64,000 bases of DNA, taken from the NCBI GenBank assembly GCA_036653535.1, contig JAVVTR010000006.1, positions 1 to 64,000 of the forward strand, given 5' to 3'. A program made the translations under genes and the position numbers. The notes below the pieces were generated by a model that did not search any database, was not told where the DNA came from, and saw nothing but the letters and a program-made list of their open reading frames with translations. How positions within the stretch are numbered: position 1 is the stretch's first letter; each line of letters opens with the position of its first letter. The stretch comes from JAVVTR01 sp036653535. GTDB lineage: Bacteria; Bacteroidota; Bacteroidia; Bacteroidales; P3. This document shows, in pieces, positions 50,074 through 59,433 of the stretch.

Positions 50074-51210
50074 ATGTATTCTTTTTTAGAACCATTGAAA
50101 GAGGCTTTGCAAATTTCTTTTTTCGTTATGATTATTATGATGCTGATGGAGTTTTTCCAATTATGGCAAATGAGTAAGCATACCGAAAAACATACCAAAA
50201 TGGAGGGGGTTTCTTTGCATAGAGGGAAAAAATATTTTGGAAAATTGGGAATGGCTTTGTTGTTAGGTTTGATTCCAGGTTGTGTGGGCGGATTTGCCGC
50301 TGTTAGTATGTATTCGCATGGACTTATTAGTTTTGGAGCGGTATTGGCGGCCTCCTTTACGGCTTTGGGGGATGATGCTTTTAGAATGTTGGCTATGATG
50401 CCCGAAAAAGTTTTATACGTGGAAGTTCTCTTGCTGATATTAGGGCTTATATGTGCTTTAGCTGTAGATTATATTCCTTATTTTCGTCGTTTTACTCCCC
50501 CTTCTGCAGAACATATACAATTGCACCGACAGGAGCATGAACACGAGCAGTGGATAGAGAAAGAGGAAAATGGTATTGAAAATACTTCTTATAATTGTTG
50601 GCCTAAAATAAAAGATTGGTCTTTGGCCCGGACCTTGTTAGTTAGCATGCTTCTCTTTTATATGTATGCCTTACTTGGTGGTTGGATGGGGCATGAGCAT
50701 AGCCCTATACATGCACAGGAATCTCATTCTTTATTAGAGTGGAATTTTGAAAATATTCTCTTAATTGTTTTTTCTTTGGCTGCTTTGATTTTAATAGTAC
50801 GAGCCAATGAACATTTTTTGCAGGAGCATTTATGGAAACATGTTTTAAAAAAGCATTTTCTCCCCATTTTCCTTTGGACCGTAGGGACTTTGTATGTAAT
50901 TTTGGCTTTGAATCATTTTTTTGATTTAAATGCTTGGTTACAAAACGATATTTCCAAGATGTTTATTGTTTTAATGGTAGCGGTGGTAGTGGGTTGGATC
51001 CCACAATCTGGACCTCATTTCATTTTTATTCAGCTATTTTTTACTTCCTTAATTCCATTTAGTGTTTTCTTCGCTAATGCTATAGTACAAGATGGGCATA
51101 CCTCTTTGGTTTTATTGGCCGAATCACGGAAGCAGTTCCTTTGGCTTAAGGCTATTAAGAGTGTAGTGGCTCTTAGTATAGGTTCGCTTGGATTATGGAT
51201 AGGCTTTTGA
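50074..51210 (+). CDS. Putative heavy-metal exporter (ArsP_2-type, ten-helix)
   Basis: 378 aa with about ten membrane helices in two halves, each opening with a GLIPGC/GWIPQSGPH-type signature (GLIPGCVGGFAAVSMYSHG and GWIPQSGPHFIF). A central His/Glu-rich cytoplasmic or periplasmic loop (HIQLHRQEHEHEQW) separates the halves and could bind metal. The family is annotated as a putative heavy-metal or manganese exporter; ion specificity is unproven. Ends the nfeD-floA-truA operon. Confidence 0.8.
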   Translation: MYSFLEPLKEALQISFFVMIIMMLMEFFQLWQMSKHTEKHTKMEGVSLHRGKKYFGKLGMALLLGLIPGCVGGFAAVSMYSHGLISFGAVLAASFTALGDDAFRMLAMMPEKVLYVEVLLLILGLICALAVDYIPYFRRFTPPSAEHIQLHRQEHEHEQWIEKEENGIENTSYNCWPKIKDWSLARTLLVSMLLFYMYALLGGWMGHEHSPIHAQESHSLLEWNFENILLIVFSLAALILIVRANEHFLQEHLWKHVLKKHFLPIFLWTVGTLYVILALNHFFDLNAWLQNDISKMFIVLMVAVVVGWIPQSGPHFIFIQLFFTSLIPFSVFFANAIVQDGHTSLVLLAESRKQFLWLKAIKSVVALSIGSLGLWIGF

Positions 51211-51286
51211 GTTCTGTTCTGCTCGCCCTTCTGAAATTAAACTTTTCGGAACAATAGTCCCCTTACTTTTATTTACTTTAGGCGGA

Positions 51287-51318
51287 AAGAAGATAAGAAG
51301 ATAAGAAGATAAGAAGAT
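51287..51318. repeat. 8-bp tandem repeat (AAGAAGAT), four copies
   Basis: Four exact units followed by two copies of AAGAGGTTTAGA (51319-51330, 51335-51346), the second running into the rsmD stop at 51342. Slippage-prone, between convergent genes. Confidence 0.8.
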
Positions 51319-51341
51319 AAGAGGTTTAGAAGATAAGAGGT

Positions 51342-51872
51342 TTAGAGGAAAAAACTAAAATGAACCTTCCCGTATTTACGAACTTCTGAAAAATGAGGAT
51401 GATCTTTGAAATTATATTTTTCGGAATGTTCTAAAATAAAGATACCGTTTTCTAATAAAATAGAAGAGGAAAAAATAATATCGGGTAATTGGGCAATGTT
51501 ATCGGCTTGGTAGGGGGGATCGGCAAATATAAGATTGTAGCCTATAGAACATTGGCGTGGGTAATCGAAAGCGTTTTGTCGAAAAACGCGTAAATTGGGC
51601 ATATCCCATTTCTCAGCCATAGATTTAATAAAAGCGACACAATGTACGTTCATATCTATAGCGTGAACCAATGCGGCTCCACGGGATATAAATTCGTAAG
51701 AAATACCGCCAATACCAGAAAATAGATCCAATACTTTTAGATCTTCAAAATCCACACGAGAACGGAGAATATTAAATAAACTTTCTTTGGCCATATCGGT
51801 AGTAGGTCTTACTGGCAAACTGTCGTCTGCTTGAAAATGCCGTCCTTTATATTTACCACTAACAATTCTCAT
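51342..51872 (-). CDS. 16S rRNA (guanine-966-N2)-methyltransferase RsmD
   Basis: 176 aa from the ATG at 51872, which gives the family start MRIVSGKYKGR; longer frames upstream overlap DUF3822. SAM-binding LDLFSGIGGISYEF and the catalytic ADPPY motif are present. Its ATG overlaps the stop of the DUF3822 gene by 4 bases (ATGA), so translation is coupled. The C-terminus is short (ends VHFSFFL) and lies against a tandem repeat. Confidence 0.94.
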   Translation of the reverse strand: MRIVSGKYKGRHFQADDSLPVRPTTDMAKESLFNILRSRVDFEDLKVLDLFSGIGGISYEFISRGAALVHAIDMNVHCVAFIKSMAEKWDMPNLRVFRQNAFDYPRQCSIGYNLIFADPPYQADNIAQLPDIIFSSSILLENGIFILEHSEKYNFKDHPHFSEVRKYGKVHFSFFL

Positions 51873-52729
51873 AAACACATAAAATAACGATTGTAAGGAG
51901 CTTCTTTTGGAAAACAGAGGCCTTTGGGAGAGGGTAGGTAGAAAATATGACAAAACTGTGTCCCTAAAGAGGAAAACAAGTCCTTATCCAAAGATTCTCC
52001 CGACAAGAAAAGGGCAATAGAGCCTAAATCTAATTTCAATTTATTAAGGGCATAGAGTAGGTAATAGAGTAAATTAGAAAAGTCGGGATAGGGGAAAGTA
52101 TTGATGAATAAGAGGCCATCCGGATTTTTAACCAAAAGGTCAAATTCATTTTTTCTTAAATTTAAGAGCACGTGATGTTCGAATTTTCTATAGGTGTGGG
52201 ATATAAGAAATAAATTTCGAATTAAATTACCATAAACGCTTTGAAATTGAGCCTCTTTATCATTGGAAAATAGTATTTTAGCGGCTCTTAAATAAGAAGA
52301 ATTAAAGGCGGTTAAAATATAAGCATTGGAAAAGGGCTCTTTTTCTTTGCTTATACATTCTTTTCCATGGAGATGAAATAAATTAGATAGAATAACCGAG
52401 GAATCCTTTGGGGAATATAAGGCTTCTGGAACTAAGGTAGACTGAAAATCTAATACCGTAAAAACCCTTTCTCCATATTGAAAATTGGCCTGTAGAAGTT
52501 TCTCTTCTTCCTTTAATTTTTCTAAAGCAGAGAAATAGCTACATTCTTCTATACTTGGCATAAGGTAAGAAGCCAAGCATAACATTTTATGACTTTGAAT
52601 GGAGGATATGCCTAAGTAGGTACAACTACGATGTAGGGTCACGCAAAGGCGTAAATCCGTGTCTTGATAATCGGCAATACTTGGATGAATATATCTTTCC
52701 GAATAAAAATGTTCTGTACTTATACTCAT
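51869..52729 (-). CDS. DUF3822 protein
   Basis: 286 aa. Starts MSISTEHFYSERYIHPSIAD. The two-lobed layout with repeated beta strands (RLCVTLHRSCTYLGI; FDLLVKNPDGLLFINTFPY) suggests the actin-like fold noted for this Bacteroidota family. Found directly upstream of rsmD in many Bacteroidota, here with a 4-base overlap. Function unknown. Confidence 0.88.
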   Translation of the reverse strand: MSISTEHFYSERYIHPSIADYQDTDLRLCVTLHRSCTYLGISSIQSHKMLCLASYLMPSIEECSYFSALEKLKEEEKLLQANFQYGERVFTVLDFQSTLVPEALYSPKDSSVILSNLFHLHGKECISKEKEPFSNAYILTAFNSSYLRAAKILFSNDKEAQFQSVYGNLIRNLFLISHTYRKFEHHVLLNLRKNEFDLLVKNPDGLLFINTFPYPDFSNLLYYLLYALNKLKLDLGSIALFLSGESLDKDLFSSLGTQFCHIFYLPSPKGLCFPKEAPYNRYFMCL

Positions 52730-52781
52730 AAATAGGCCTTATTATATACGGAAAATATATACAGAAGAAGGGTAGGGCGTT

Positions 52782-53417
52782 TTATTCCCAGTTTCCTTCC
52801 GTAATAGCTTCGTTCATACTCCCGACTTTGATACCGGGATACCTATTCATATCGTTCGACTTAGAATTTAGGTTTTGAATATCTTGATCATTCATCCCTA
52901 TTAAAAATTCCTCAAAAGGAACCGTAGCTTCAAATACAGGAACTTGAAAGCCGCTTTTGCTAACAAAACCCGCTTCTAAGTGTATTTTCTTTGTTTTTTC
53001 GGTAAAAGGAACGTAGGCTAAATTGGCAAGGTGTTTTTCCTTATCGGGATGGTTAGGGAAGAGTACCTCGTAGGCTTTTTCTTTGAAAATTTCTCTGGAT
53101 ACTATGCCCTTCTTAACGGCTTCTTCTTCGGTAAGGGAATCCGGAACATTTCCTATCATTTTAGTATAGGGAAGCTCTCCATTTTGGAGAAAATCCACTA
53201 AACTGTCAATATCTCCAATAAAACGATTGTTAGCTTTTTTAAAAGCTTCTTCTACGGTACGTATGTCTTTAAGACGTTGTACCACAATTTGAGCCCTCTG
53301 ATTTTTTTCTTTATTAAAGCGTACAGGCTGCATGATACTTTTGTATATAGCAAAAGCCAAAATAACGGCGACGGCGGCCAAAACAATCTGTAAAGCGATC
53401 TTAAGCTTAGTATTCAT
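52782..53417 (-). CDS. Membrane-anchored protein of unknown function
   Basis: 211 aa. One N-terminal membrane helix (about residues 7-26) and a long soluble part, probably facing the periplasm, with a helical stretch QRAQIVVQRLKDIRTVEEAFKK after it. The shape recalls pseudopilin-like proteins (single helix followed by a globular domain), but there is no prepilin cleavage motif. It has a good promoter of its own (53445-53476), the first gene before DUF3822 and rsmD. I recognise it only as a Bacteroidota conserved hypothetical. Confidence 0.65.
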   Translation of the reverse strand: MNTKLKIALQIVLAAVAVILAFAIYKSIMQPVRFNKEKNQRAQIVVQRLKDIRTVEEAFKKANNRFIGDIDSLVDFLQNGELPYTKMIGNVPDSLTEEEAVKKGIVSREIFKEKAYEVLFPNHPDKEKHLANLAYVPFTEKTKKIHLEAGFVSKSGFQVPVFEATVPFEEFLIGMNDQDIQNLNSKSNDMNRYPGIKVGSMNEAITEGNWE

Positions 53418-53444
53418 ATATCGTGTAGTATTTTAAAGCGGTTG

Positions 53445-53476
53445 CAAATGTACATAAAGTTTTACAATAAGCCAAA
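53445..53476 (-). promoter_or_regulatory. Bacteroidota promoter for the 52782-53417 / DUF3822 / rsmD operon
   Basis: Minus strand: -33 TTTG (53476-53473), 20-nt spacer, -7 TACATTTG (53452-53445). Leader of about 25 nt. Confidence 0.7.
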
Positions 53477-53505
53477 GTTTTTTTGGGCCATAAAATAGAG
53501 AAATA

Positions 53506-54936
53506 TTACCAATTACAACGGTTACTATGTTTTAATTCTATTTTAATCTGAAAATTGGCGGCCATACGTTGAGCGTATTGTTCGGCGCAATAAACCGAAC
53601 GATGCCGTCCCCCTGTACATCCAAAATTTACCTGCAAATTACTAAAGCCTCTTTCTATATAATTAAGGACGGAAGGGGTGGTAATTTCCACACATTCGTC
53701 TATAAATTTACTTACCGAATCGTATTCCTTAAAATAACGAACTACTTCCGTATCTTGGCCATTGAGATTTTTGTAAGCCTCTATTCGCCCTGGATTAGGT
53801 AAAAAACGGCAGTCAAAAACAAAGCCCCCTCCATTTCCGGAACTATCGTCAGGTATTCCCTGTTTAAAAGAAAAACTATGAATAGCTAAGTTTAAATTAG
53901 TACCACAAGGCAAATCCAAACGACTGAATTTGCTTTCTTTTAAATAGTCAATAATTTTTTCTATACTATGCAAATCTAATGCTTTACATAGATGATCTTG
54001 TATAGAAGATAAATTTTGAATGGCGTAGGGTACACTTTTTAAAAAGAGTTCTTTCTTCTCGTAAAAACCTCGTAATCCGTAAGTTCCCATAGCTTGTAAA
54101 ATACGAATGCCCACAAACCCGTAAAATTGTTTACGGAATAGAGTGGGATCCAACGAAAAATAAGGATGTATTTTTTTTAAATAATGTTCTAATAAAATTT
54201 CTCTGAATTCTGGCGATAGATTGGCTTTTCCATCGTAGAGTAGGGAGGCTAAGTCGTAGGCCAAAGCCCCTTTTCGTCCGCCTTGAAAATCAATAAAAAA
54301 CAAACGATCGTTGTGAATCATAATGTTGCGTGCCTGAAAATCTCTGTAGAGAAAAAAATCAGAGGGTGCTTGCTCTAAAAAGCGAATCAAGGTCTGAAAG
54401 TCGTTTTCTAATTCTTGTTCGTTGAAGGGGATATTCCCCAATTTTAAAAAATAGTATTTAAACGAACTTAAATCCCATTGCATGGATTGTGCGTCAAAGG
54501 CTTTTCTGGGATAAGCAGAGGAATAATCAAAGTCTCTTCCGGCTACTAATTGAAATTTCAAAAGTTCTTCTACTGCTTTGAAATAATAGGCTTCCGTTTG
54601 CGAAGAGATTTTCCCGTTTTTACGATTTTCTTGGAGAAAAGAAAACAAGGTGGTATTTCCCAAATCTTCTACAAAATATATTTTTTTATTCGAATCCATT
54701 TGTAAAATATGGGGAACTGGCAAATCTAACTTTAGAAATTGCTTACTAAATTCCAAGTAGGCTCTGTTTTCAGCTTCATCTTCATTATAAACGCATAAAC
54801 AAGGCTCGAAATCACTTAAAATACGATAATATTTGCGATGAGATCCAGATGCAGGTAATAATTCTATGCTGTGAAAATCGCTCTTTCTCCAGTGGTAGTA
54901 AGCGGTGCGAAGTAATTCTTCTTCTTTGTTTTGCAT
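53506..54936 (-). CDS. AmgK-like sugar kinase fused to a RapZ C-terminal domain
   Basis: 476 aa. Residues 1 to about 325 form an aminoglycoside-phosphotransferase-fold kinase: ATP-site strand FEPCLCVYNEDE, catalytic loop YRDFQARNIMI and DFQ metal motif, as in AmgK (MurNAc/GlcNAc 1-kinase). Residues about 340-476 are the C-terminal domain of RapZ: FVFDCRFLPNPG and GCTGGRHRSVYCAEQ, which in E. coli senses glucosamine-6-phosphate and binds the QseE/QseF system. The P-loop kinase half of RapZ is missing. In Bacteroidota such kinases pair with MurU; here the MurU-like gene is at 5207. Sugar sensing by the second half is an inference. Confidence 0.85.
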   Translation of the reverse strand: MQNKEEELLRTAYYHWRKSDFHSIELLPASGSHRKYYRILSDFEPCLCVYNEDEAENRAYLEFSKQFLKLDLPVPHILQMDSNKKIYFVEDLGNTTLFSFLQENRKNGKISSQTEAYYFKAVEELLKFQLVAGRDFDYSSAYPRKAFDAQSMQWDLSSFKYYFLKLGNIPFNEQELENDFQTLIRFLEQAPSDFFLYRDFQARNIMIHNDRLFFIDFQGGRKGALAYDLASLLYDGKANLSPEFREILLEHYLKKIHPYFSLDPTLFRKQFYGFVGIRILQAMGTYGLRGFYEKKELFLKSVPYAIQNLSSIQDHLCKALDLHSIEKIIDYLKESKFSRLDLPCGTNLNLAIHSFSFKQGIPDDSSGNGGGFVFDCRFLPNPGRIEAYKNLNGQDTEVVRYFKEYDSVSKFIDECVEITTPSVLNYIERGFSNLQVNFGCTGGRHRSVYCAEQYAQRMAANFQIKIELKHSNRCNW

Positions 54937-54963
54937 TTCTTTAGAGGTTTAAAAGGAGGTTTT

Positions 54964-56208
54964 TTAATTTCGGCTATTGACTTTACGTATTCCTATAAGT
55001 TGATCGTATCTTCCTCCTGGATTTCTGTAAAATACAAATATATAATAGTCGTTTTCTGTATCTTGGAAATTGTTTTCCATGCGTATATAATCGTCCTTTT
55101 GCTGTGTTTTGCAAAGGTAGGTATAATCGTAAAAACCTTGTTTTAAGAGCAGCGATAATACATAAGATTGAATATCTCTATTGTAACTCATTTTGCTTTC
55201 TTGGCTTGCTTGCCATTGATTGAATTGTCCTAATACATAAACATCACAAGCTAAAAGAGCTTCACTTTTTAAAAAAAAGTGTACGTAAGCATAGTCGGCC
55301 TCTATATCGGAATGTTCGGAGCGTTCGGCCTTAATTACGAAATTTCCGTTTATGTCGTCTTGGTTAAGATAAGAATATCCTAATTTACTATGTTCATCAT
55401 ATAAAAAAACATTCCAAATATCATTAATTTTCTCTAAACGTTCTACATTTCGTCCGGCATAGGAAAGCGTGCGGGTATCAAAATTTCTAAATTCGTTTAA
55501 GCCGTCCCATACATTAAGGTCGTTGTCTTTATATTCAAAAGTTTGGCCTACATTGAAAAGTAATGGCACTCGGCGCAAAATATTGGTATTTCGGTTTTGT
55601 TGCACAAAAACTTTTAGATTTTGTTGGGCTTGTATAATGTTTAATTGGGCATTGGTATTATTTACCGTAATATACAGCTCTTGGCGACTTTTTCTATAAT
55701 CCACTCTTTGGGGAACTCTTACTTGAGCTTGTATGTTTACCTTACTTTCACATACATAAAAAGGGATCTTTGCTAAGACTTCTTGAGGAGCACCATTTTG
55801 AAAAATTTCTATTTGATATAAACCCGATACTTTTAGTTTTTGATAGGGGCTTGGAAATTCCAATTGATAATGAGTGTAATTAATGCGAGTATTAAAAGAA
55901 AGATCCACTTGATTTATGTCCGTTTTATTTTGCCCTTCCATATATTCTATTTCTTTAAGAGAAGAGGGGGTAAAATCGGCATTACAGTGAATGACTCTAT
56001 AGCTTAAACTGTAATCGTTGTCTTGGGTGTCGTCGAAACTAATCGTGATTTTATCGTTGGATCCTAATTCTAATACCGCAAGGCCATAATTGCCATTGGA
56101 GGGAAGTACCTGTATGCTTTGCAAGAATTGAGCAGAAAGAGAAGTGGAGGAAGCACCAAGGCAGATTAGTAGCAGGAAAAGAACAAAAGAAAAATTGTTT
56201 TTTTTCAT
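54964..56208 (-). CDS. Type IX secretion system plug protein (DUF5103)
   Basis: 414 aa with a signal peptide (residues 1-26, LSAQ). DUF5103 proteins are now called the T9SS plug, a periplasmic/outer-membrane partner of the SprA translocon that occludes it. Typical features: FLQSIQVLPSNGNYG at the mature N-terminus, LSYRVIHCNADFTPS, FQ/NNTNAQLN beta segments, YVHFFLKSEALL and a carbohydrate-binding-like beta fold (LGQFNQWQ). Followed at 27 bases by the kinase/RapZ-C gene. Together with the T9SS cargo at 46115 it shows the system operates in this genome. Confidence 0.88.
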   Translation of the reverse strand: MKKNNFSFVLFLLLICLGASSTSLSAQFLQSIQVLPSNGNYGLAVLELGSNDKITISFDDTQDNDYSLSYRVIHCNADFTPSSLKEIEYMEGQNKTDINQVDLSFNTRINYTHYQLEFPSPYQKLKVSGLYQIEIFQNGAPQEVLAKIPFYVCESKVNIQAQVRVPQRVDYRKSRQELYITVNNTNAQLNIIQAQQNLKVFVQQNRNTNILRRVPLLFNVGQTFEYKDNDLNVWDGLNEFRNFDTRTLSYAGRNVERLEKINDIWNVFLYDEHSKLGYSYLNQDDINGNFVIKAERSEHSDIEADYAYVHFFLKSEALLACDVYVLGQFNQWQASQESKMSYNRDIQSYVLSLLLKQGFYDYTYLCKTQQKDDYIRMENNFQDTENDYYIFVFYRNPGGRYDQLIGIRKVNSRN

Positions 56209-56250
56209 AAAAGAAGTATTTAGGCGTATAGCACTTGGGTATATGGAAGA

Positions 56251-57486
56251 TCAATAAAAAAATATATAAGCAATGATAATGGCTGCAATTACGCCAATTA
56301 AATCGGCTAAAAGGCCGGCTTGCACCGAATAGCGCACGTTTTTAATTCCAACGGAGCCAAAATAAAGAGCGATAATATAAAAGGTGGTATCGGCCGAACC
56401 TTGAAAAAGACAAGATAGCCTACCTACAAAGCTATCCGCTCCATAGTTAGCCATGGTTTCTATCATCATCGCTTTGGAGCCACTACCGCTTAGAGGTTTC
56501 ATAAAGGCGGTAGGTAATGCTCCTACAAAATCGGTATTTAACCCCATGGTTTGAAAGCACCAAGCTAAACCGTCTATAAGGTAGTCCATGGCTCCAGAAG
56601 CCCGGAAAACGCCAATGCCGACCAACATAGCAATAAGATAAGGTATAATTTTAAGTGTATTATTAAAGCCGTCTTTGGCTCCCTCTATAAAAGCATTATA
56701 TACATTAATTTTTTTATAAAAACCACCCGCTACAAAGCCCGTAATAATGAGTAATAAAAGCCCGTTTCCCACTAAGGTAGAAAATTTTTCTACTTGTTCT
56801 TGGGGTACCGATAAACAATAGGCCATTAGGGCTCCTACCATAATAGTAATTCCACCTATCCAAGATAGAATGGTTTTGTCCCATAGCTTTATTCGTTGAC
56901 GAATAGACACATAGATAATTCCTCCTAAAGTAGAACAATAGGTAGCCATAAGTAGAGGAATAAATACATCGGTTGGATTGGCGGCACCTAAGATGGATCT
57001 TTGTGCTAAGATAGCAATGGGAATAATAGTTAGGCCGGAAGTATTGATCACCAAAAACATAATTTGGGCATTGGAGGCTGTATCCTTATGGGGGTTTAGT
57101 GCTTGCATGCTTTCCATGGCTTTTAGGCCTAAGGGTGTAGCGGCGTTATCTAAACCCAACATATTCGCAGAAAAGTTTAGCAGCAATTGTCCTGTAGCCG
57201 GATGATCTGGAGGTATTTCCGGGAAAAGTTTATGAAAAAAAGGACCAACTATGCGAGATAAAACTCTTATAGCTCCTGCCTTTTCGCCTATATTCATGAG
57301 GCCTAACCATAAAGTCATAATTCCAGCTAAAGGTAAGGCTATGTCTAATACGGCCAATTTGGTCACAGCGAAAGTGGAATCTATGATGTTTTTAAAAATT
57401 ACGGGATCTCCTGTACAAATAAACTGAATAATTGCTACCACAAAGGCAATAAGAAAAAAAGCTATCCAAATGTAATTTAATAACAT
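56251..57486 (-). CDS. SpmAB-like nucleoside-recognition (Gate) domain membrane protein
   Basis: 411 aa with about ten membrane helices; it joins the SpmA-like half (1-200; FSANMLGLDNAATPLGLKAM) and the SpmB-like half (about 230-411; GSGSKAMMIETMANYGADSF and GSADTTFYIIALYFG). The Gate domain is shared with nucleoside transporters and ferrous iron pumps; the substrate is unknown and no sporulation is implied. Single -7 box at 57559-57566. Confidence 0.88.
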   Translation of the reverse strand: MLLNYIWIAFFLIAFVVAIIQFICTGDPVIFKNIIDSTFAVTKLAVLDIALPLAGIMTLWLGLMNIGEKAGAIRVLSRIVGPFFHKLFPEIPPDHPATGQLLLNFSANMLGLDNAATPLGLKAMESMQALNPHKDTASNAQIMFLVINTSGLTIIPIAILAQRSILGAANPTDVFIPLLMATYCSTLGGIIYVSIRQRIKLWDKTILSWIGGITIMVGALMAYCLSVPQEQVEKFSTLVGNGLLLLIITGFVAGGFYKKINVYNAFIEGAKDGFNNTLKIIPYLIAMLVGIGVFRASGAMDYLIDGLAWCFQTMGLNTDFVGALPTAFMKPLSGSGSKAMMIETMANYGADSFVGRLSCLFQGSADTTFYIIALYFGSVGIKNVRYSVQAGLLADLIGVIAAIIIAYIFFY

Positions 57487-57558
57487 ATTAATTATAAGAA
57501 GTTAAGGGTAATGGGTATGGGGTAGCAATAAAAGTTCCAAAATTGGCACTTGAGAGCA

Positions 57559-57566
57559 CAAATATA
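57559..57566 (-). promoter_or_regulatory. -7 box for the SpmAB-like gene
   Basis: TATATTTG on the minus strand, about 70 nt before the start at 57486. No clear -33. Confidence 0.4.
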
Positions 57567-57996
57567 AGGGAAATAAATTTCATTTAAAAAAGAAAGAGAA
57601 AACTCTTAGGTTTGGAAATAAGTTTAAATAGTATGTTAGAGCAATTTTTTACGAGGTTCAAAATATAAATATCCAGTAAATAGGAGCTTAGAAAACCGTT
57701 GTAATAGTTGAGCTTTATAAACAAGATACAAAATCATTGCAATACCAAATTCTGAATTTACAAGGGGATTCCAAGATTCCAACAGGAAAAAATAAGGAAT
57801 AATTGCACCGTAGTCGAATAATATATATGTTTATAAAAAAAGGATGAAAAAAGTTTTTTCTATAAATTTTCGTTACCATGGTTTCAAAAGGGATTTTATG
57901 TTACGGTAACTAGGATTAAATATTTTGAAATACAGTAGGGATAATTCTTATTAGGACTATTGCTATTACAAAAAAGATCCCGCTTGGGAAAAACGT

Positions 57997-58027
57997 TTTG
58001 GAAAGCATTAAAATTTATGTACTTTTG
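57997..58027 (+). promoter_or_regulatory. Bacteroidota promoter for the nqr operon
   Basis: -33 TTTG (57997-58000), 19-nt spacer, -7 TACTTTTG (58020-58027). Leader of about 15-20 nt before the nqrA ATG at 58048. Confidence 0.75.
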
Positions 58028-58047
58028 CGCCTGAAAAATAGGTTTAT

Positions 58048-59406
58048 ATGGAAAACGTAATAAGGCTTAAAAAGGGCTTAAACATTCGTATGGAGGGAAA
58101 TGCAGATGGTTCTTTGCATGCTCCCACTATCTTTTATGAAGACTATGCGGTGATGCCTAATGATTATTATGGCTTGCGTCCCAAGTTAATGGTAGGGAAA
58201 GGCGATCGGGTTTTGGCAGGATCTCCCTTGTTTTACGATAAAGGAGAGGAGCGTATAAAAATATGTTCTCCCGTTAGTGGGCTTGTATCGGAAATTGTTT
58301 ATGGTCCTAAGCGTTGTATAGAAAGAATACAAATTAAGGCGGAGGAAGAAATTAGCTACATAGATTTTCCAACATGCGAATTTTCGGATTTAACTCGAGA
58401 AAAAGTAAAGGAAAATTTATTGAATGCGGGTTTATGGTCTTTGATTCGTCAACGTCCATACGAAGTGATTCCTAATCCGGACCTTACTCCTCGTGATATA
58501 TTTATCTCTTGCTTCGATACGGCTCCTTTGGCTCCGGATTTAGATATGATAGTATATGGTAGGGAAGATGCCTTTCAGGCGGGAGTAAATGCTTTAAGTT
58601 TGCTTACCGATGGAAAGGTTCATATAGGAGTACATTTGCAAAAAACGGCATCCAAGGCCTATTTGCAGTGTAAAAATGCAGAAGTGCATTTATTTGATGG
58701 GCCTCATCCTTGTGGAAATGTGGGAATACAAATTCATCATATAGCTCCTATTAATAAGGGAGAAATGCTTTGGTTTGTACATCCTCAAGATGTAATTATT
58801 ATAGGACGTCTTTTTATGCAGGGGAAATACGATGCTACCAAAATCGTAGCCTTAGCCGGATCGGAAGTAGTAAATAGCGGATATTACAAATTAATATCCG
58901 GGGTAAATGTTGGCTATTTGTTGGAAAATAATCTACAGCAGAAAGAGCATTTGCGTGTCGTTAGTGGAAATGTACTTACAGGAAGAGATATAGGTGCAAA
59001 GGGATATTTAGGGGTTTATGATTCTCTGATTTCGGTTATTCCACAAGGGGATCGTTATAGATTTTTAGGTTGGATCACCTTAGGAATGAATACATTTAGC
59101 TTTTCAAAAACGTTTTTTTCTTGGATTTTCAAAGATCGTTTTTATAAAATGGATACCAATTTAAATGGAGGAAAGCGAGCCTTTGTATTTACTGGCGAAT
59201 TTGAAAAGGTTTTGCCAATGGATATATATCCTTTGCAATTGATAAAAGCTTGTATTACTTCCGATTTAGAGGCTATGGAAAATTTGGGTATTTATGAAGT
59301 GGCACCAGAGGATTTTGCCTTATGTGAATATATAGATCCCTCTAAAACCGAAATTCAGCAGATTATACGTCAAGGGCTGGATTTGATTCGGGAAGAAATG
59401 AACTGA
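58048..59406 (+). CDS. Na+-translocating NADH:quinone reductase subunit A
   Basis: 452 aa, peripheral subunit thought to bind quinone. Starts MENVIRLKKGLNIRMEG, has GDRVLAGSPLFYDKG and SPVSGLVSEI, and PLGGSE-like middle segments; ends QQIIRQGLDLIREEM. First gene of nqrABCDEF. Together these subunits oxidise NADH, reduce quinone and pump sodium. Confidence 0.95.
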   Translation: MENVIRLKKGLNIRMEGNADGSLHAPTIFYEDYAVMPNDYYGLRPKLMVGKGDRVLAGSPLFYDKGEERIKICSPVSGLVSEIVYGPKRCIERIQIKAEEEISYIDFPTCEFSDLTREKVKENLLNAGLWSLIRQRPYEVIPNPDLTPRDIFISCFDTAPLAPDLDMIVYGREDAFQAGVNALSLLTDGKVHIGVHLQKTASKAYLQCKNAEVHLFDGPHPCGNVGIQIHHIAPINKGEMLWFVHPQDVIIIGRLFMQGKYDATKIVALAGSEVVNSGYYKLISGVNVGYLLENNLQQKEHLRVVSGNVLTGRDIGAKGYLGVYDSLISVIPQGDRYRFLGWITLGMNTFSFSKTFFSWIFKDRFYKMDTNLNGGKRAFVFTGEFEKVLPMDIYPLQLIKACITSDLEAMENLGIYEVAPEDFALCEYIDPSKTEIQQIIRQGLDLIREEMN

Positions 59407-59433
59407 GATTTGCTAAAATGATAAGAGATAGAT

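Larger units (their letters stand above)
57487..58047. other. 561-bp divergent intergenic region before nqrA
   Basis: Contains the leftward -7 box (57559-57566) and the rightward nqr promoter (57997-58027). GTTACC/GGTAAC form a short inverted repeat around 57883-57921. The rest is AT-rich without a recognised gene, tRNA or repeat. Confidence 0.5.

Noticed and set aside
57487..58047. tRNA or small RNA in the large gap before nqrA
   Set aside because: No tRNA-like arms with a GTTCGA-type loop and no conserved RNA fold were recognised by eye; a covariance-model scan would be decisive.
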